Source: Siphonodentalium dalli (lineage: Eukaryota; Mollusca; Scaphopoda; Gadilida; Siphonodentaliidae). From it: a DNA stretch of 64,000 nucleotides. How positions within the stretch are numbered: the stretch's first letter is position 1; each line of letters opens with the position of its first letter. The DNA lies in NCBI GenBank assembly GCA_032622095.1, contig CP136066.1:135007917-135071916 (forward strand), written 5' to 3'. Both the position numbers and the translations under genes were made by a program. Below are positions 37,701 to 48,309 of this stretch, one piece after another. Below the pieces are notes generated by a model that was not told the DNA's origin, did no database searches, and saw only the letters and a list, made by a program, of their open reading frames with translations.

Positions 37701-37874
37701 TGTGGTGTATGTCGGTCCGTTTCAGGAATGACTTTTAGATTCCGCGTTTTAAAGTTGTGACATTTGTGTTCTGTTTTGTACTTCCGATTGAATAAAATCG
37801 ATATTTGGAACCACGTGTATTGATTATGTGTGTTGCATGAAATGGCAGCCCGATTCAATTAAACAAACATCAAA
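37701..37874 (+). repeat. 3' LTR
   Basis: Starts TGTGGTGTAT and ends AACATCAAA, 174 bases, with AATAAA at 37791-37796. The last 100 bases or so are identical to those of the 5' LTR. Confidence 0.93.
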
Positions 37875-37885
37875 ATGATGATGAA

Positions 37886-38445
37886 TAGGTATGCACGTAA
37901 CTCTTGGTAGGCGGGTTTGAGTTCACCATCAGTTAATAATGAGGGATGACACCAATGGGTAATAAGAAGGTCAGCTTGCTAAATGTTTTCATCAAGGATC
38001 TATCAATGCACATTGACACGGAAAAGCTCAGATTTAAATACTTCTAATAAAAATCATTTATTCAACCTGATATAAATGAAAACATAACACAACTAGAGGT
38101 CAGATTCCATGGAATCAGATATACTTCCATGGTTTCCCATTCCATGTGTGTGTTTTATGTATAGGTGTGTTCCTCTTCATGTGAATGCATATTGGTGCTA
38201 TGTGATCTGATGGTGGACTTGCATTGACATTTCTAAATAAGATATATATTCCAAAGGTTTATGTCATTTGGTTCGACCCAGCGTGGATGATTAATGACAG
38301 TCTAATGGATCATGGTCCTGGCCAACTGAGCCACCGTTCCCCCCAGCCAATCAGTTCATTTTTATTTGGTACGGATGCATTTTAGGGCTAATTATAACCC
38401 ATCCCCAGGAGGCCCAAATCCTGTTCAACGGTCACGAAATTTGGC
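37886..38445. other. Intergenic, no gene seen
   Basis: Nothing recognised. A CCATGG-bearing inverted word near 38107-38147 (TCCATGGAAT/ATTCCATG) is the only structure noticed. Confidence 0.45.
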
Positions 38446-38449
38446 GTGT

Positions 38450-38960
38450 CTTATTATATCGTAATCGATATGTAGATCAAAAGGGTACAAAGCATATTAA
38501 TGTATGGATTTCGTATAAAGAGCGTTCTTTTAATATTCGACCAGTGGCGAAATTTTAAACCAGAAGTGCGACCCCTATCATTTTTCAGTGTTTTATAACA
38601 AACATACATGTGCAAATAATGAAAACAGTCCGAACCCGATATCTCAAGCCGTTTCGGAGGAGATACGTTAACAATAATAAAACTGATACAGAGCGTTGTT
38701 TCCAAAGGTCAAGGTCAGACGAAATTCCATATTTGTGCATCGACTGCGCATACTCAATGGCTATGCAAGTACGAAATTTCAAATCAATTGGCTAAGCCCT
38801 TTCGAAGATATAAGAAATCAAAACTCGATTTTGCAAGTCATTTTAGTGGCGCGAAACCCCCCCCCCAAATCAGGAAAACGGCGATAACTCCGAAGGTCAA
38901 GGTCGGGCGAAATTCTCAATAGGCTTTTTACTAGATCTTCCAAAAGTTATATACCGAAAC
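38450..38960 (-). repeat. Interspersed repeat shared with 49765-50340
   Basis: Shared words in inverse orientation include ATAAAGAGCGTT (38515-38526), the CACTTCCGGTTAAAA block, CGAACCCGATATCTCAAGC and CATAGCCATTGAGCATACGC-like sequence. A run CCCCCCCC is at 38859-38867. GGTCAAGGTCAGACG occurs twice. The embedded frames of 60-80 codons are repeat-derived. Confidence 0.8.
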
Positions 38961-39064
38961 CAAAAAAATCAGGTGAATCGGTCCAGCCGTTCCTGAGATA
39001 TAAGCATGTTATCGGAATAATAATAATGAGAAGAAGAAGGAGAAGAAGAAAAGCCAGAAGAATT

Positions 39065-39269
39065 ACAATATACTTCCATGTTAAAACATGGAAGTATAAT
39101 AATAATGAAAAATAATCGGAAAAGGGCGATAACTCTGTAAAGAAACGATGGGCCGAAATCCGGATACCCTTATTTTAAGTAGACCTTAAATGCCTATATT
39201 CGCTAGAGATTTCGCGTTCCTACTGCCATTAGTTTTTCCAATTAAACAGAAAACGGCGCCAATAGAGAA
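39065..39269 (+). repeat. Repeat with ATACTTCCATG hairpin start, copy at 39 kb
   Basis: Starts with the small hairpin ATACTTCCATG/CATGGAAGTAT (39071-39100). It then has AATAATGAAAAATAATCGG, a passage containing CTAGAGATTTCGCGTTCC, and ends near CCAATAGAG. Three tandem copies of the same sequence are at 47168-47740. Confidence 0.8.
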
Positions 39270-39420
39270 ACAAGAAAACCATAGTCAGAAATGGTAACGC
39301 CACCAAGATTATAGTATTACATATAAATAGAAATTATAAAAAATACATAAAATATTTTGATAACAATTGCGTTTAAACAAGTAATCCTTCAAATTATTAC
39401 TAACAAAGCAAGTAAACGAC
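39270..39420 (+). repeat. ACAAGAAAACC terminal family, copy 3
   Basis: Starts ACAAGAAAACCATAGTCAG directly at the end of the preceding repeat and continues into AT-rich sequence with TAATCCTTCAAATTATTAC, shared with copy 1. Confidence 0.8.
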
Positions 39421-40300
39421 TGTGGGGTCACTCAACAGATTATAAAGACTTGGACTTAGTATACTGTAAATACTAAAATTTAAATGAAATAATTAAAAGA
39501 TAAAAATTTAGCAAGTAGCAAAAGTTAATTTTCTCATTTAATTTTTTTTTTGGTTAAATAAAGCAATAATTTAAATGTAACATTTGGTTTTAAAAAAATG
39601 ATTGACCGTGGCTCTTCCAATAATTGCGCGACTGACCTGGTCAATTGTTCTTAAGAAGTTGTTTTGAGAATTACTATGGAGGGAAATAGTTATGGCTGTG
39701 GCTTCGCAAGTAATTAACTTGGTGACGTGATGTTAACAAATCTGAACTCCAGTAAACCAAGGACGCTCCATACCAAATATAAGGTAAATTAATAATTCTT
39801 TAGAAGTTGTTTTAAGATTTACTATGGAGGGAAAGAATTGTGGTGCTGGCTTCGCAACTATTTGACCTCATTGGAACAAATATAAATATTAGTCACTCAG
39901 GCAATAGATGTATCTATTCTGTATATTAAGTTATTGGGTCTTACGTGTCTTGAGATGTCTAAATAGTTTTCGATGGACAGATCGCACAAGGGACCCACGC
40001 CAATCTTCTCTGTTGGGATTCCAATTGTTGGCTTATTAAATATGCACATATGCTTAAGATACAGTCGCGCGCGAAGCACGCTCCCGTAAGTCGGGTTTTG
40101 GATCACAGTTAATGAAAACATCATTGAAATAATCGGTTTCCCCAATAAACATCCATATATTCAATATACATGTTTTGGAGCAGAATTAGGCAGTCCATAT
40201 TGGACGCCATCATGGAATTTATTTTGTTTTGTTTTAATTTTCACACAATTTATTAGTTATGTGGATGGAGTTCTCATTAAACCTCACATCCTTATATTGG
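39421..40300. other. Intergenic with a weak duplication
   Basis: The phrase AGAAGTTGTTTT, then TTACTATGGAGGGAAA and TGGCTTCGCAA, occurs at 39654-39712 and again at 39800-39860, suggesting two diverged copies about 146 bases apart. No gene seen. Confidence 0.55.
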
Positions 40301-40303
40301 TTA

Positions 40304-40432
40304 CAGTAATGCCCAAAGTAATTGACCACTTAACCACATCAGACTTATTGGTAATTTTTCAGGATTTAAAATCCTGAAAAATTACAAATAATTCTGCTCT
40401 GGTTAAGTGGTCAATTACTTTAAACATTGCTG
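40304..40432. mobile_element. 129-bp mariner-type hairpin MITE, copy A
   Basis: CAGTAATGCCCAAAGTAATT start with inverted complement at the end, flanked by TA (40302-40303 and 40433-40434). The centre is AGGATTTAAAATCCT. Related to the element at 14698-14908. Confidence 0.9.
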
Positions 40433-40478
40433 TATGAGGATTGAGTTATCATTAAACCTCAAATCCTTATATTGGTTA

Positions 40479-40607
40479 CAGTAATGCCCAAAGTAATTGA
40501 CCACTTAACCACAGCAGAATTATGGTTATTTTTTCAGCATTTAAAATCCTGATAAATTACCCATTATTCTGCTGTGCTTAAGTGGTCAATTACTTTGGAC
40601 ATTACTG
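40479..40607. mobile_element. 129-bp mariner-type hairpin MITE, copy B
   Basis: Same ends and length as copy A, TA-flanked (40477-40478 and 40608-40609). The sequence before it (TTAAACCTCAAATCCTTATA) repeats the left flank of copy A, so MITE and flank were duplicated together with a 175-bp period. Confidence 0.9.
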
Positions 40608-40879
40608 TATGTAGATGGAGTTAAACCTCACAACAGTGTGTTGGGGATTTGGACCTTGACTTGGGACCTTTGGTTTTTAACGCAACAAATGCGCGTACAC
40701 CTTATACACAAATTTCTTATGTAACCAGAGTTTTTCTTGGATAAGATGAGTTTGAAGCCTGCTAACATTTCAAAATGTTGTCAGTTTTGTATTCTCTGCA
40801 GCGGAACTCGACGCATTGAAGCAAAAGTTACAAGAGATAAAATGTGTACGTATCGAGACTATAATACAAATGAAAAAAT

Positions 40880-41610
40880 AAATTCAGGGAGGGGTGGGCA
40901 ATACAGGGAACTAAGGGTTGAACCGATATAAATTTATAGAGCGATAATGACCAATGTTGACATATTAATATGCATCTCAACTCTACTGAACATTGCAACA
41001 AGGCTATAAAATAGGGGGTGTCAGAATCTTAGTCATCTCTATATAGTGCCAGAATAGTCATTTATGGACTTCTATAACATGTTGGGTAGGTATGTTATAT
41101 GGACTCGGAGAAAAAGGGGTTTGTACCGATGAACTGACATAAATTAGTGGAGCGATGTTGCCATGTAATGTATCGCGACTGTACTAAAGCAGCAATGACA
41201 TAAAATGGGGGGGGGGGGGGGGGGGGGTATGAAATTATCTCTATCTCTATAGATGGCACCAGGATTATATAGAAAGGAATAGCAATTGATATATGTATAT
41301 GGTATACTATAGACATATAAGTACAAGTATCACGCGATAAAATATTAAGTAACGTGACTATAGCGATGAAAAAATTAAATAAATTGGACCGGGATTAGAG
41401 GTTGGGTTGGTTATATGTGGATAATTGGATATGGAATTCATACCGATGAAACGATACAAATTAGTGGAGCGATAAAGACCAATGTTGACACTTAGTCAGG
41501 CTACGCGGGAGAAAATAGGGGTTGATACGATAGGCCGAAATAAATTTGTCGGGTGATAATGACCAATGTTGACGTATAAAGTAACGCGACTGTACTGTCG
41601 CACAATTATC
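40880..41610 (+). repeat. Diverged tandem repeat with G-run
   Basis: The phrase AAATTAGTGGAGCGAT, or a close variant, followed by GACCAATGTTGAC, recurs about four times at irregular spacing of roughly 120-320 bases. A homopolymer of about 22 G lies at 41206-41227. Confidence 0.65.
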
Positions 41611-41719
41611 AGATATAACGGTCAAATATGGACTCTAGTGCCCAATATGGAACAGCTCAGAAAACATTTACACGGCCCTAAAATTTATTTAACAAGGCAA
41701 TTGCCATCTGCCATATACA

Positions 41720-42055
41720 AATCGATTTATGTCGATAAATCTCTTATTTTTCAAAATTTTTAGCTCACACTTGGTGTGTGTGAGTGGGACACTTATATAT
41801 TCCTAAAATGGCAGGGTACAGCACGTAATTATTTTTTAGATCGAAGAAATGATTTTTTTCGATGATAAAATTTAACACAGAATTTCCCATTAAAATCGAT
41901 TTATGTCTATAAAACTGTCATTTTTCAACATTTTGAGCTGAAATTTGGTGTGTATGTGTGTAATACTTATATATTCTTAAAATGACAGAGTTCAGCGCGT
42001 AATTATGTTTTAGATGGAAGAAATTGAATTTGTTTTCGATAATAAATTTACACTA
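41720..42055 (+). repeat. Two tandem copies of an approximately 180-bp unit
   Basis: AAATCGATTTATGTC, then TTTTCAA, CTTATATATTC, AAAATG and GCGTAATTAT-like words occur in the same order from about 41720 and again from 41900. Confidence 0.75.
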
Positions 42056-42295
42056 CAGCGTGGAGTATACGCATTTTATAAACAGGCTTTTGTCAATTGC
42101 CATTTTGGTCAAACTAAACCCTTTTTGACCGGGACAGCAGATCCGAATAGTAGCTAAGATGTATTTATATAGAATTATCAAAAGAATTTGACCGATTCGG
42201 GTGCAGTTTAAGAGAATCGACTGGATAAATCTTGGTGATAATTCCAGAAAATAAAGATGGCGGAGAATCACAATGAAACTACACACAATTTACTT

Positions 42296-42840
42296 CACTA
42301 CACCAGGGGTTCGCAATGGGTTACACATTATTTTCAGTCTATCAAATTATTTATATTTTCAACAACAAGTGACTTTAAGTTTACAATTTCAGCCTATCCT
42401 GACTCTATCGATACGATTTATCATATTTTCATAAACATATTATACACCGGTGGCGTTAACTTTACAATTTCGGCATCTACGTGATTCTATCGGTACGATT
42501 GAGTAAGGTACAAAAAGAAATGTCCAAGAATACACCAGGGGCTCCCAGTGGGTTATATATTATTTTCAGTCTATCAGATTATTTATATTTTCAACAACAT
42601 ATTATTACACCGGTGACTTTAAGTTTACAATTTCAGCCTGTCCTGACTCTATCGATACGATTTATCATATTTTCATAAACATATTATACACCGGTGGCGT
42701 TAACTTTACAATTTCGGCATCTACGTGATTCTATCGGTACGATTAAAGTAAGGTACAAAAATTCTCCAAGAATACATTCGTCCTGTCCACCACACAATAT
42801 TAAAATCACCGAAACTAGATACACCACATGTGGCGTAACA
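42296..42840 (+). repeat. Repeat present in inverse orientation at 60040-60362
   Basis: Two tandem parts, each beginning ACACCAGGGG. They contain ATTATTTTCAGTCTATCA, ACACCGGTG followed by TAAGTTTACAATTTCAGCC, and the palindromic word ACCGGT. The downstream part, CCGAAACTAGATACACCACATG, matches the outer side of the 60-kb copy. A CpG-rich patch at 42880-43015 follows. Confidence 0.85.
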
Positions 42841-43059
42841 ATAGACTTCCTCGCTACGATATATCGTCGTGGACCTTATTCTCTGCGCCGGCCACGGCGC
42901 GTAAACCAACCGTACACGGCGCACGACTTAATTACGAGCCTCGCGCGGTGCGCATCTCGGAACAGTCTGCGACAAGAACATAGTGTGTATGAACACATCG
43001 CTGTGCGTGTAAGACTGTTCTTATTCGGTCCAAACTCGTTGTTCTGTTGAGGACATGAT

Positions 43060-44090
43060 ATGCATAGGAAGTTCCCATTATTTCAATAAAGAGCGTTCAT
43101 GAGACCGTTCATCGCAAATTAATGGTAAACTATATGTTCATGTAGGACGCCTGTTTTTTATGATTTTGACGGGCTTTCCTCAACACAACACAATGCAAAA
43201 TATATGTGTACCCTACCTAGGGCATCAATATAATACAGTATGGTTCGATTGAACCATATATTCCCGACTGTTGTGTGATATTTTAACATTGCATGATATT
43301 GAGTTAGTAAGGCAAAGTTCGAAATAGTATTATTTATATATACCACAGCAACCGAGGATGATCGAATAAACTATGACACAAATGATTTCATATAACAGTA
43401 CATGCATGCCATTGGCATCAATTGAATTATACTCCTTATTATTATTGAAATAAATCATTCAATATGTTGGCTCAGTATTGGATGAATGTTGAAGTCGTGA
43501 TATATAGTGAATGAAATGGAACTGGACACGCTTATTAGGTCTCTCCTTTTATTTATTTAACTAAAGTCTGGAATAAAATGTGACAATTTCTTACACTTTC
43601 GAGAAACACAGATGTATGCAAAAGGTTATTGTTTGCCCCCCCCCCCCCCCCACTGCTGCTCAAATTTGTACAATCTCTGTATGGAATATGCATGTATTTG
43701 CAACATCCTCCAATGACAATTATTTGTCGATTGAGACATAAAAAAAACACCAAGAACTGAAAAGGAAATACTCACTCACATATGGCCATGACGGGTACAA
43801 CTCGGAGACGAAGACGCACGGTGTTGTTACTGCATGATCCAGTTGTGTTCTAAATTGTTGGGGACAAGTAATCACATTATATAACTCATCATTGTTTGTC
43901 AGAAATAAGGATTAACTGTCATGTAGACTGTTTTTATTGAGATGTAACCGTGAGGTAAGTGGTCATAACTTAGTATGTAAATATAGTAATTTGAATAAGA
44001 ATGGGACTTGGGAATGACGAAAGCAATGTGTGCACAACACTTCGGTGCCACTATTGTGTTAGTCAGGAATAGATCGTCTTCTTACTTAAT
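43060..44090. other. Intergenic with C-run
   Basis: No gene recognised. A homopolymer of about 17 C is at 43637-43652, and an exact ATAAAGAGCGTT is at 43086-43097. Confidence 0.5.
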
Positions 44091-44369
44091 TTGAATATTA
44101 CTATATAAACTATTTAGTACGAAATTGGGGTAAACAGTGCATATGTACTGAACCGTACATATGTACTGATAAATAAGCACAGTAGGGATGAACTAAGGAA
44201 AAAATTCCACTGAAGAGAATTTTTCAATATTTGAATATTACTGTACAAAAGATTTAGTACGAAATTGGCGTAAACAGTGCACATGGACCGAACCGTACAT
44301 ATGTACTGATAAATAAGAACATTGGGGATGAACTAAGGAAAAAATACCCCTGAAGAGAATTTTTCAGAA
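44091..44369 (+). repeat. Two tandem copies of a 140-bp unit
   Basis: TTGAATATTACT starts at 44091 and 44231. Both copies contain TTTAGTACGAAATTGG, the repeated CATATGTACTGA word and GGGATGAACTAAGGAAAAAA. Confidence 0.9.
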
Positions 44370-44536
44370 CGTGTTGGCTAATATGTTTAGAACAACATGG
44401 TGAAAGTGGTTGAATTGCTTTATTTCACTCAATCATAATTTGTATGCGATACAGAGTGAAAAACGTATATACAGAGCTATGTACACAATGTTAGTATGGC
44501 CGTTGCGTTTGGCGGTCGAGGTCCGTAAGTGTCATT

Positions 44537-44830
44537 CGTCGTGTTCTTCATCATCATCATCATCATCATCCTCATCATCATCGTCTTCGTCGTCTTCGTC
44601 GTAATCATCATCATCATCAACCTCATTGCCATCATCATCGTCGTCGTCGTAGTCGAAGTCGTCATCATCATCATCATCATCATCACCACCATCATCATCA
44701 TTAGCGCCGTCATCGTCGTGAGTGTTTCAACATCAACATGTCATTATCATCGTCATCGTCATCATCAACGACGTCAACAACATCATAATCATCCTCATCA
44801 TCGTCATAGTTGTCATCGTCTCGTCGCTAT
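44537..44830 (+). repeat. TCA/TCG/TCC compound microsatellite
   Basis: About 290 bases of imperfect trinucleotide repeat dominated by TCA with TCG and TCC variants. Homopolymeric reading frames (Ser, Ile/Val, Met) in all phases are artefacts. Confidence 0.95.
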
Positions 44831-44831
44831 C

Positions 44832-44970
44832 GTCGGTCCTAAGACATAGGACAACTCCGTTCCGAAGCGATGCCGTGTCTACTCGTGAAACGTAAAGGCC
44901 CTCACCGCGATCGAAAGGGAATCGGGTTAATATTCCTGAACCATGAGGCGGAGATTGGACCTCTGGCCCA
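44832..44970 (+). pseudogene. 28S rRNA fragment
   Basis: Recognisable large-subunit rRNA sequence in transcript orientation: GTCGGTCCTAAGACATAGG, CGTGAAACGTAAAGGCCC, CACCGCGATCGAAAGGG and AATCGGGTTAATATTCC, then GAGGCGGAGATTGGACCTCT. It begins directly at the end of the microsatellite and stops near 44970. Only about 140 bases of the several-kilobase gene are present and neither side continues as rDNA, so it is a dispersed fragment and not a working gene. Confidence 0.9.
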
Positions 44971-44984
44971 CGCTCCGAGATGAG

Positions 44985-46450
44985 TATTTTATGCTATAGA
45001 AATTTCCTCGAGGGTGCGTAGATGTAATTCAGTGAACTAAAATATATGAATGTTGGTCGGGGTGTGCTAACATGGTAATTGTTTATCACAGTCGGCTATA
45101 TTTGATATATTATTGATTATGTTTGATCTATTATTTTGGGGGACAAAAATGAACAGTAGTATGTGCAATTTCTCCCTTGTGAATTGTTGTAAATTGTTGA
45201 AGATATTTTGACCATTCGGTCTTTATTATTGTGTATGGGTATATTAGGTATTCAGGATGTTGCAAAAACATTTTTAACTTGAACAACCTGTAACTGATTG
45301 AATACATCAACCCTTACCGGCTAAATTGTAAGATGTGTCACTCATATTTTCATCATTTTCGTGGTCTTACCAGACTGACATTAAATTGGTGAATTAGCAA
45401 ATAACGAGTAGTGTGCATGGTTCATGTATTCTGACGATGGTTTAACATGGCTATTATATTCGGAGGCTCTTACAATTTTGTTGTTGAGTAAAGCCGAATC
45501 TAACTTGAATTGCCAGTTTGAAAGTTGTTTCACTAGAGTGGCGACAGATCACACACCTTCATACAAAATTACGAGAACACAACAGTCGGGTGCATGTTTT
45601 ATGCCTCTGAATGACAGGCAATTGCTATTCGACTAGTGTCGTGATGTATTTGAACAATTGAGAACTCGGCAGTCATGCTACTTACCCTGCGACTTCAATT
45701 CAAGACATACTGGTAAACACAACACTGCAAACAGACGAATAGGGTGAAGAACTCATCTAATATTACATTGATGAAAAGCTGAGCCCCTGTACCCAATGGT
45801 CATGCGTTTGGTTTCTTGACAAAATATGCCAACGCAGTATATACGTGTCTTACCCCATCCCTATCCATTTAAACATTTACTTTTGCAGCCGAAGTTTATG
45901 CAATTTAAATGCGATTATGTTGTTCGCATAAACCGATACTTTTATTGCAAAAAAATCCCTCATCCGTTGGCAGACAGCCAGTAAATGAATGTTGCTATAT
46001 GTCTACACTAGCTGGTGGCAGACACGCCGAGTCTAAACAAAACACAACAGACAGGATTTGGGGACGCCGTATGTAATACTTTTTTCAGAGATTGGTTTCG
46101 CTTGTTAGAATGATGTGTTTCAGCCGCATTGCCATATTACGATGATGGGATGATTCTTGCCATCATTAGGCCCATATTCTAATGTTAAAAATACCCAATT
46201 TTGTCCAATTTCTAATTTAAATTTCACAATTTACCAAGGTGATTGATTGAAGTATAAGGATCCTCAAAATTTACTTCCAATTTTGACAATTTGAAGGGAT
46301 TAGTTGGTGTGTTAGTAAAACAGTACACATGTCTCACAAATCGTTTTTCATACTTTACTGACAGTTGTTATTGTAACCATGACAACTTATATATGGGCGG
46401 TAACTCCACAGGGAAAGCGCGGACACAAGTTTTGATGCCCGTGAGCAGCA
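44985..46450. other. Intergenic, no confident gene
   Basis: A frame open from about 45409 to 45636 includes YSDDGLTW, which resembles a short stretch of discoidin (F5/8 type C) domains, but the rest does not fit. No other feature was recognised. Confidence 0.4.
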
Positions 46451-46458
46451 GGGCATAT

Positions 46459-47030
46459 CGAAAATGGTCCATACCCCAATTTCACCCCCTCGGTGTGGCA
46501 CACCCGAGGTGGTGGGTGGGGGTCGGGTGTTTCTATGGGATATTTGGGGCGGGCCACCCACCCATGCCGTCAAATCGGACAAAATCCTTACCTTTCTCGA
46601 AAATGGTCCGTACCCCAATTCCCCCCTCTGGATGGCACCCCGATGTGATGGATGAGTGTCGGTGTGTTTCCATCTGGTATTTGGGCGGACCACCCACCCA
46701 TGCCGTCAAATCGGTCGAAATCCTTACCGTTCTCGAAAATGGTCCATACCCCATTTTCACCCCTCGGGTGGCACCCACCCGGGGTGGTGGTGGGGTTCGG
46801 GGTGTTTTTAGGGGGTATTTGGGGCGGGCCACCCACCCATGTTGTCAAATCGGACAGAATCCATACCGTTCTCGAAAATGGTCCATATCCCATTATCACC
46901 CCTCGGTGTGGCACCAACCGGGGGTGATGGTGGGGGTCGGGTGTATCTATGGGGTATTTGGGGCGGGCCACCCACCCATGCCGTCAAATCGGTCGAAATC
47001 CTTACTTTTCTCTAAAATGGTCCAATTTTC
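46459..47030 (+). repeat. GC-rich tandem repeat, about 138-bp unit, four copies
   Basis: CGAAAATGGTCC (last copy TAAAATGGTCC) starts at about 46459, 46598, 46734, 46873 and 47012. Each unit has GGCGGGCCACCCACCCATG and GTCAAATCGG. Open frames of 91-252 codons on both strands arise because the repeat is GC-rich and poor in stops. Confidence 0.9.
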
Positions 47031-47167
47031 GATGCTCTGCTCCTTATAATCTCCGATATACTAAAATGACTAAGGCATACAACTCATTTGTCCCAACATA
47101 CTTACCAACTTTTAGTTTTCTACTGCTCATACTTTCCGAAATATAGTGATTGTAAAAGTGTGGAGTA

Positions 47168-47740
47168 TTTTAATAATAATAATAATAATAATGAAAAATA
47201 ATCGTAAAAGGGCCATAACTCCGTCTAGAAACCTTGGACCGTATGCGGATGCCTTTATTTGTAGTAGACCTTAGATGCCTACATTCGCTAGAGATTTCGC
47301 GTTCCTAATGCAATTAGTTTCTGAGTATTTCAAAATAAACGGAAAACGACCTCAGTAGAAAAACAATATACTTCCTTGGTTACACCATGGAAGTATAATA
47401 ATGAAAAATAATCGTAAAAGGCCATAACTCCGTCTAGAAACCTTGGACCGGTATGCGGATACCTTTATTTTTAGTAGACCTTAGATGCCTACATTCGCTA
47501 GAGATTTCGCGTTCCTACTGCGATTAGTTTCTGAGTATTTCAAAATAAACGGAAAACGACCTCAGTTGGGCCGAACTCGCGATATCTTCAATTTCAGTAT
47601 CCTTTAGATGCCTACATTCCATAGAAATTTCGCGGTCCTCCTCCCATTAGTTTCTGAATATTTCCAATTAAACAGAAAACGGCCCAATAGAAGAACAATA
47701 TACTTCCTTGGTTACACCATGGAAGTATAATAATAGATTC
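47168..47740 (+). repeat. Three tandem copies of the ATACTTCC hairpin repeat
   Basis: An AATAATAATAAT start leads into copies that each include ATGAAAAATAATCGTAAAAG, GATGCCTACATTCGCTAGAG and GATTTCGCGTTCCTA, separated by the hairpin TACTTCCTTGG/CCATGGAAGTA (47371-47395 and 47701-47727). Same family as 39065-39269. Confidence 0.85.
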
Positions 47741-47849
47741 TTCAAATAAATGTAATCTCTTCACTGAACTCTTCAAATAAAAAAATAGACTATTCAAAAA
47801 ACCATAATAAAATAAAACAAAAGTGTTCAAACAAACTGACCGATTTCAA

Positions 47850-48300
47850 CAATATTCGGTACATGGGTCTTGGATCAACTCTAGATGGGAGCTGTCAAAT
47901 TTGAATGATTTTTATGAAAAATATGGCCACTGGCAGCCATCTTGGATATTACTTTTTGCATCACTAATCCTTTAATACACCATGCAGAGCTTATCCCTCA
48001 TCCGACCATCACCAACCTTCATATGGATCTTCGGTGTAACCTCTCGATGGGTGCCTACCATTTTTTCCAGAATTTTGTATAAAAGAAGGGCTGCCAGCGG
48101 CCATCTTGGATTTTACTCTGTGTATGGCCAAATCATTTAGCACACCTTACAGGTCACATTTCTCATCCAATCGTCACCAAACTTCATATGGATATTCGAA
48201 GTGACCTCTAGATGGGAGCCTCCATTTTTTCCCCAAATTTAAAAAAAAAAAAACATGGCCACCAGCAGCCATCTTGGATTTCAACTGTCAATAATACCAC
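47850..48300 (+). repeat. About three diverged copies of a 150-bp unit
   Basis: Each unit carries CAGCCATCTTGGAT or CGGCCATCTTGGAT, then a CCTTTAATACACC or related word, CATCACCAAACTTCATATGG-like sequence, and GTGACCTCTAGATGGGAGCC-like sequence. Confidence 0.75.
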
Positions 48301-48309
48301 ATTTATTGG

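Larger units (their letters stand above)
33773..37874 (+). mobile_element. Ty3/Gypsy LTR retrotransposon, complete but broken
   Basis: Both LTRs, a primer-binding site, gag and pol remnants and a polypurine tract are in the canonical order LTR-PBS-gag-protease-RT-RNaseH-integrase-PPT-LTR. The flanks carry ATGAT (33768-33772 and 37875-37879), a 5-bp target duplication if the LTR ends CAAA, although the ATG-repeat target makes this ambiguous. No env frame is seen. Motif style fits Mag-like metazoan Gypsy elements; this is an inference. Three in-frame stops, at least two frameshifts and an integrase deletion make it inactive. Confidence 0.93.

Noticed and set aside
42694-43050. 118-codon frame
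   Set aside because: Its first half is the 42.3-kb repeat, which reads in several phases, and the second half is a CpG-rich patch without recognisable motifs.
44410-44849. Serine-, isoleucine- and methionine-rich frames
   Set aside because: Translations of a TCA/TCG microsatellite.
46291-47049. 252-codon open frame and overlapping frames on both strands
   Set aside because: They lie in a GC-rich 138-bp tandem repeat whose unit length varies (135-140), so the frame changes phase between units.
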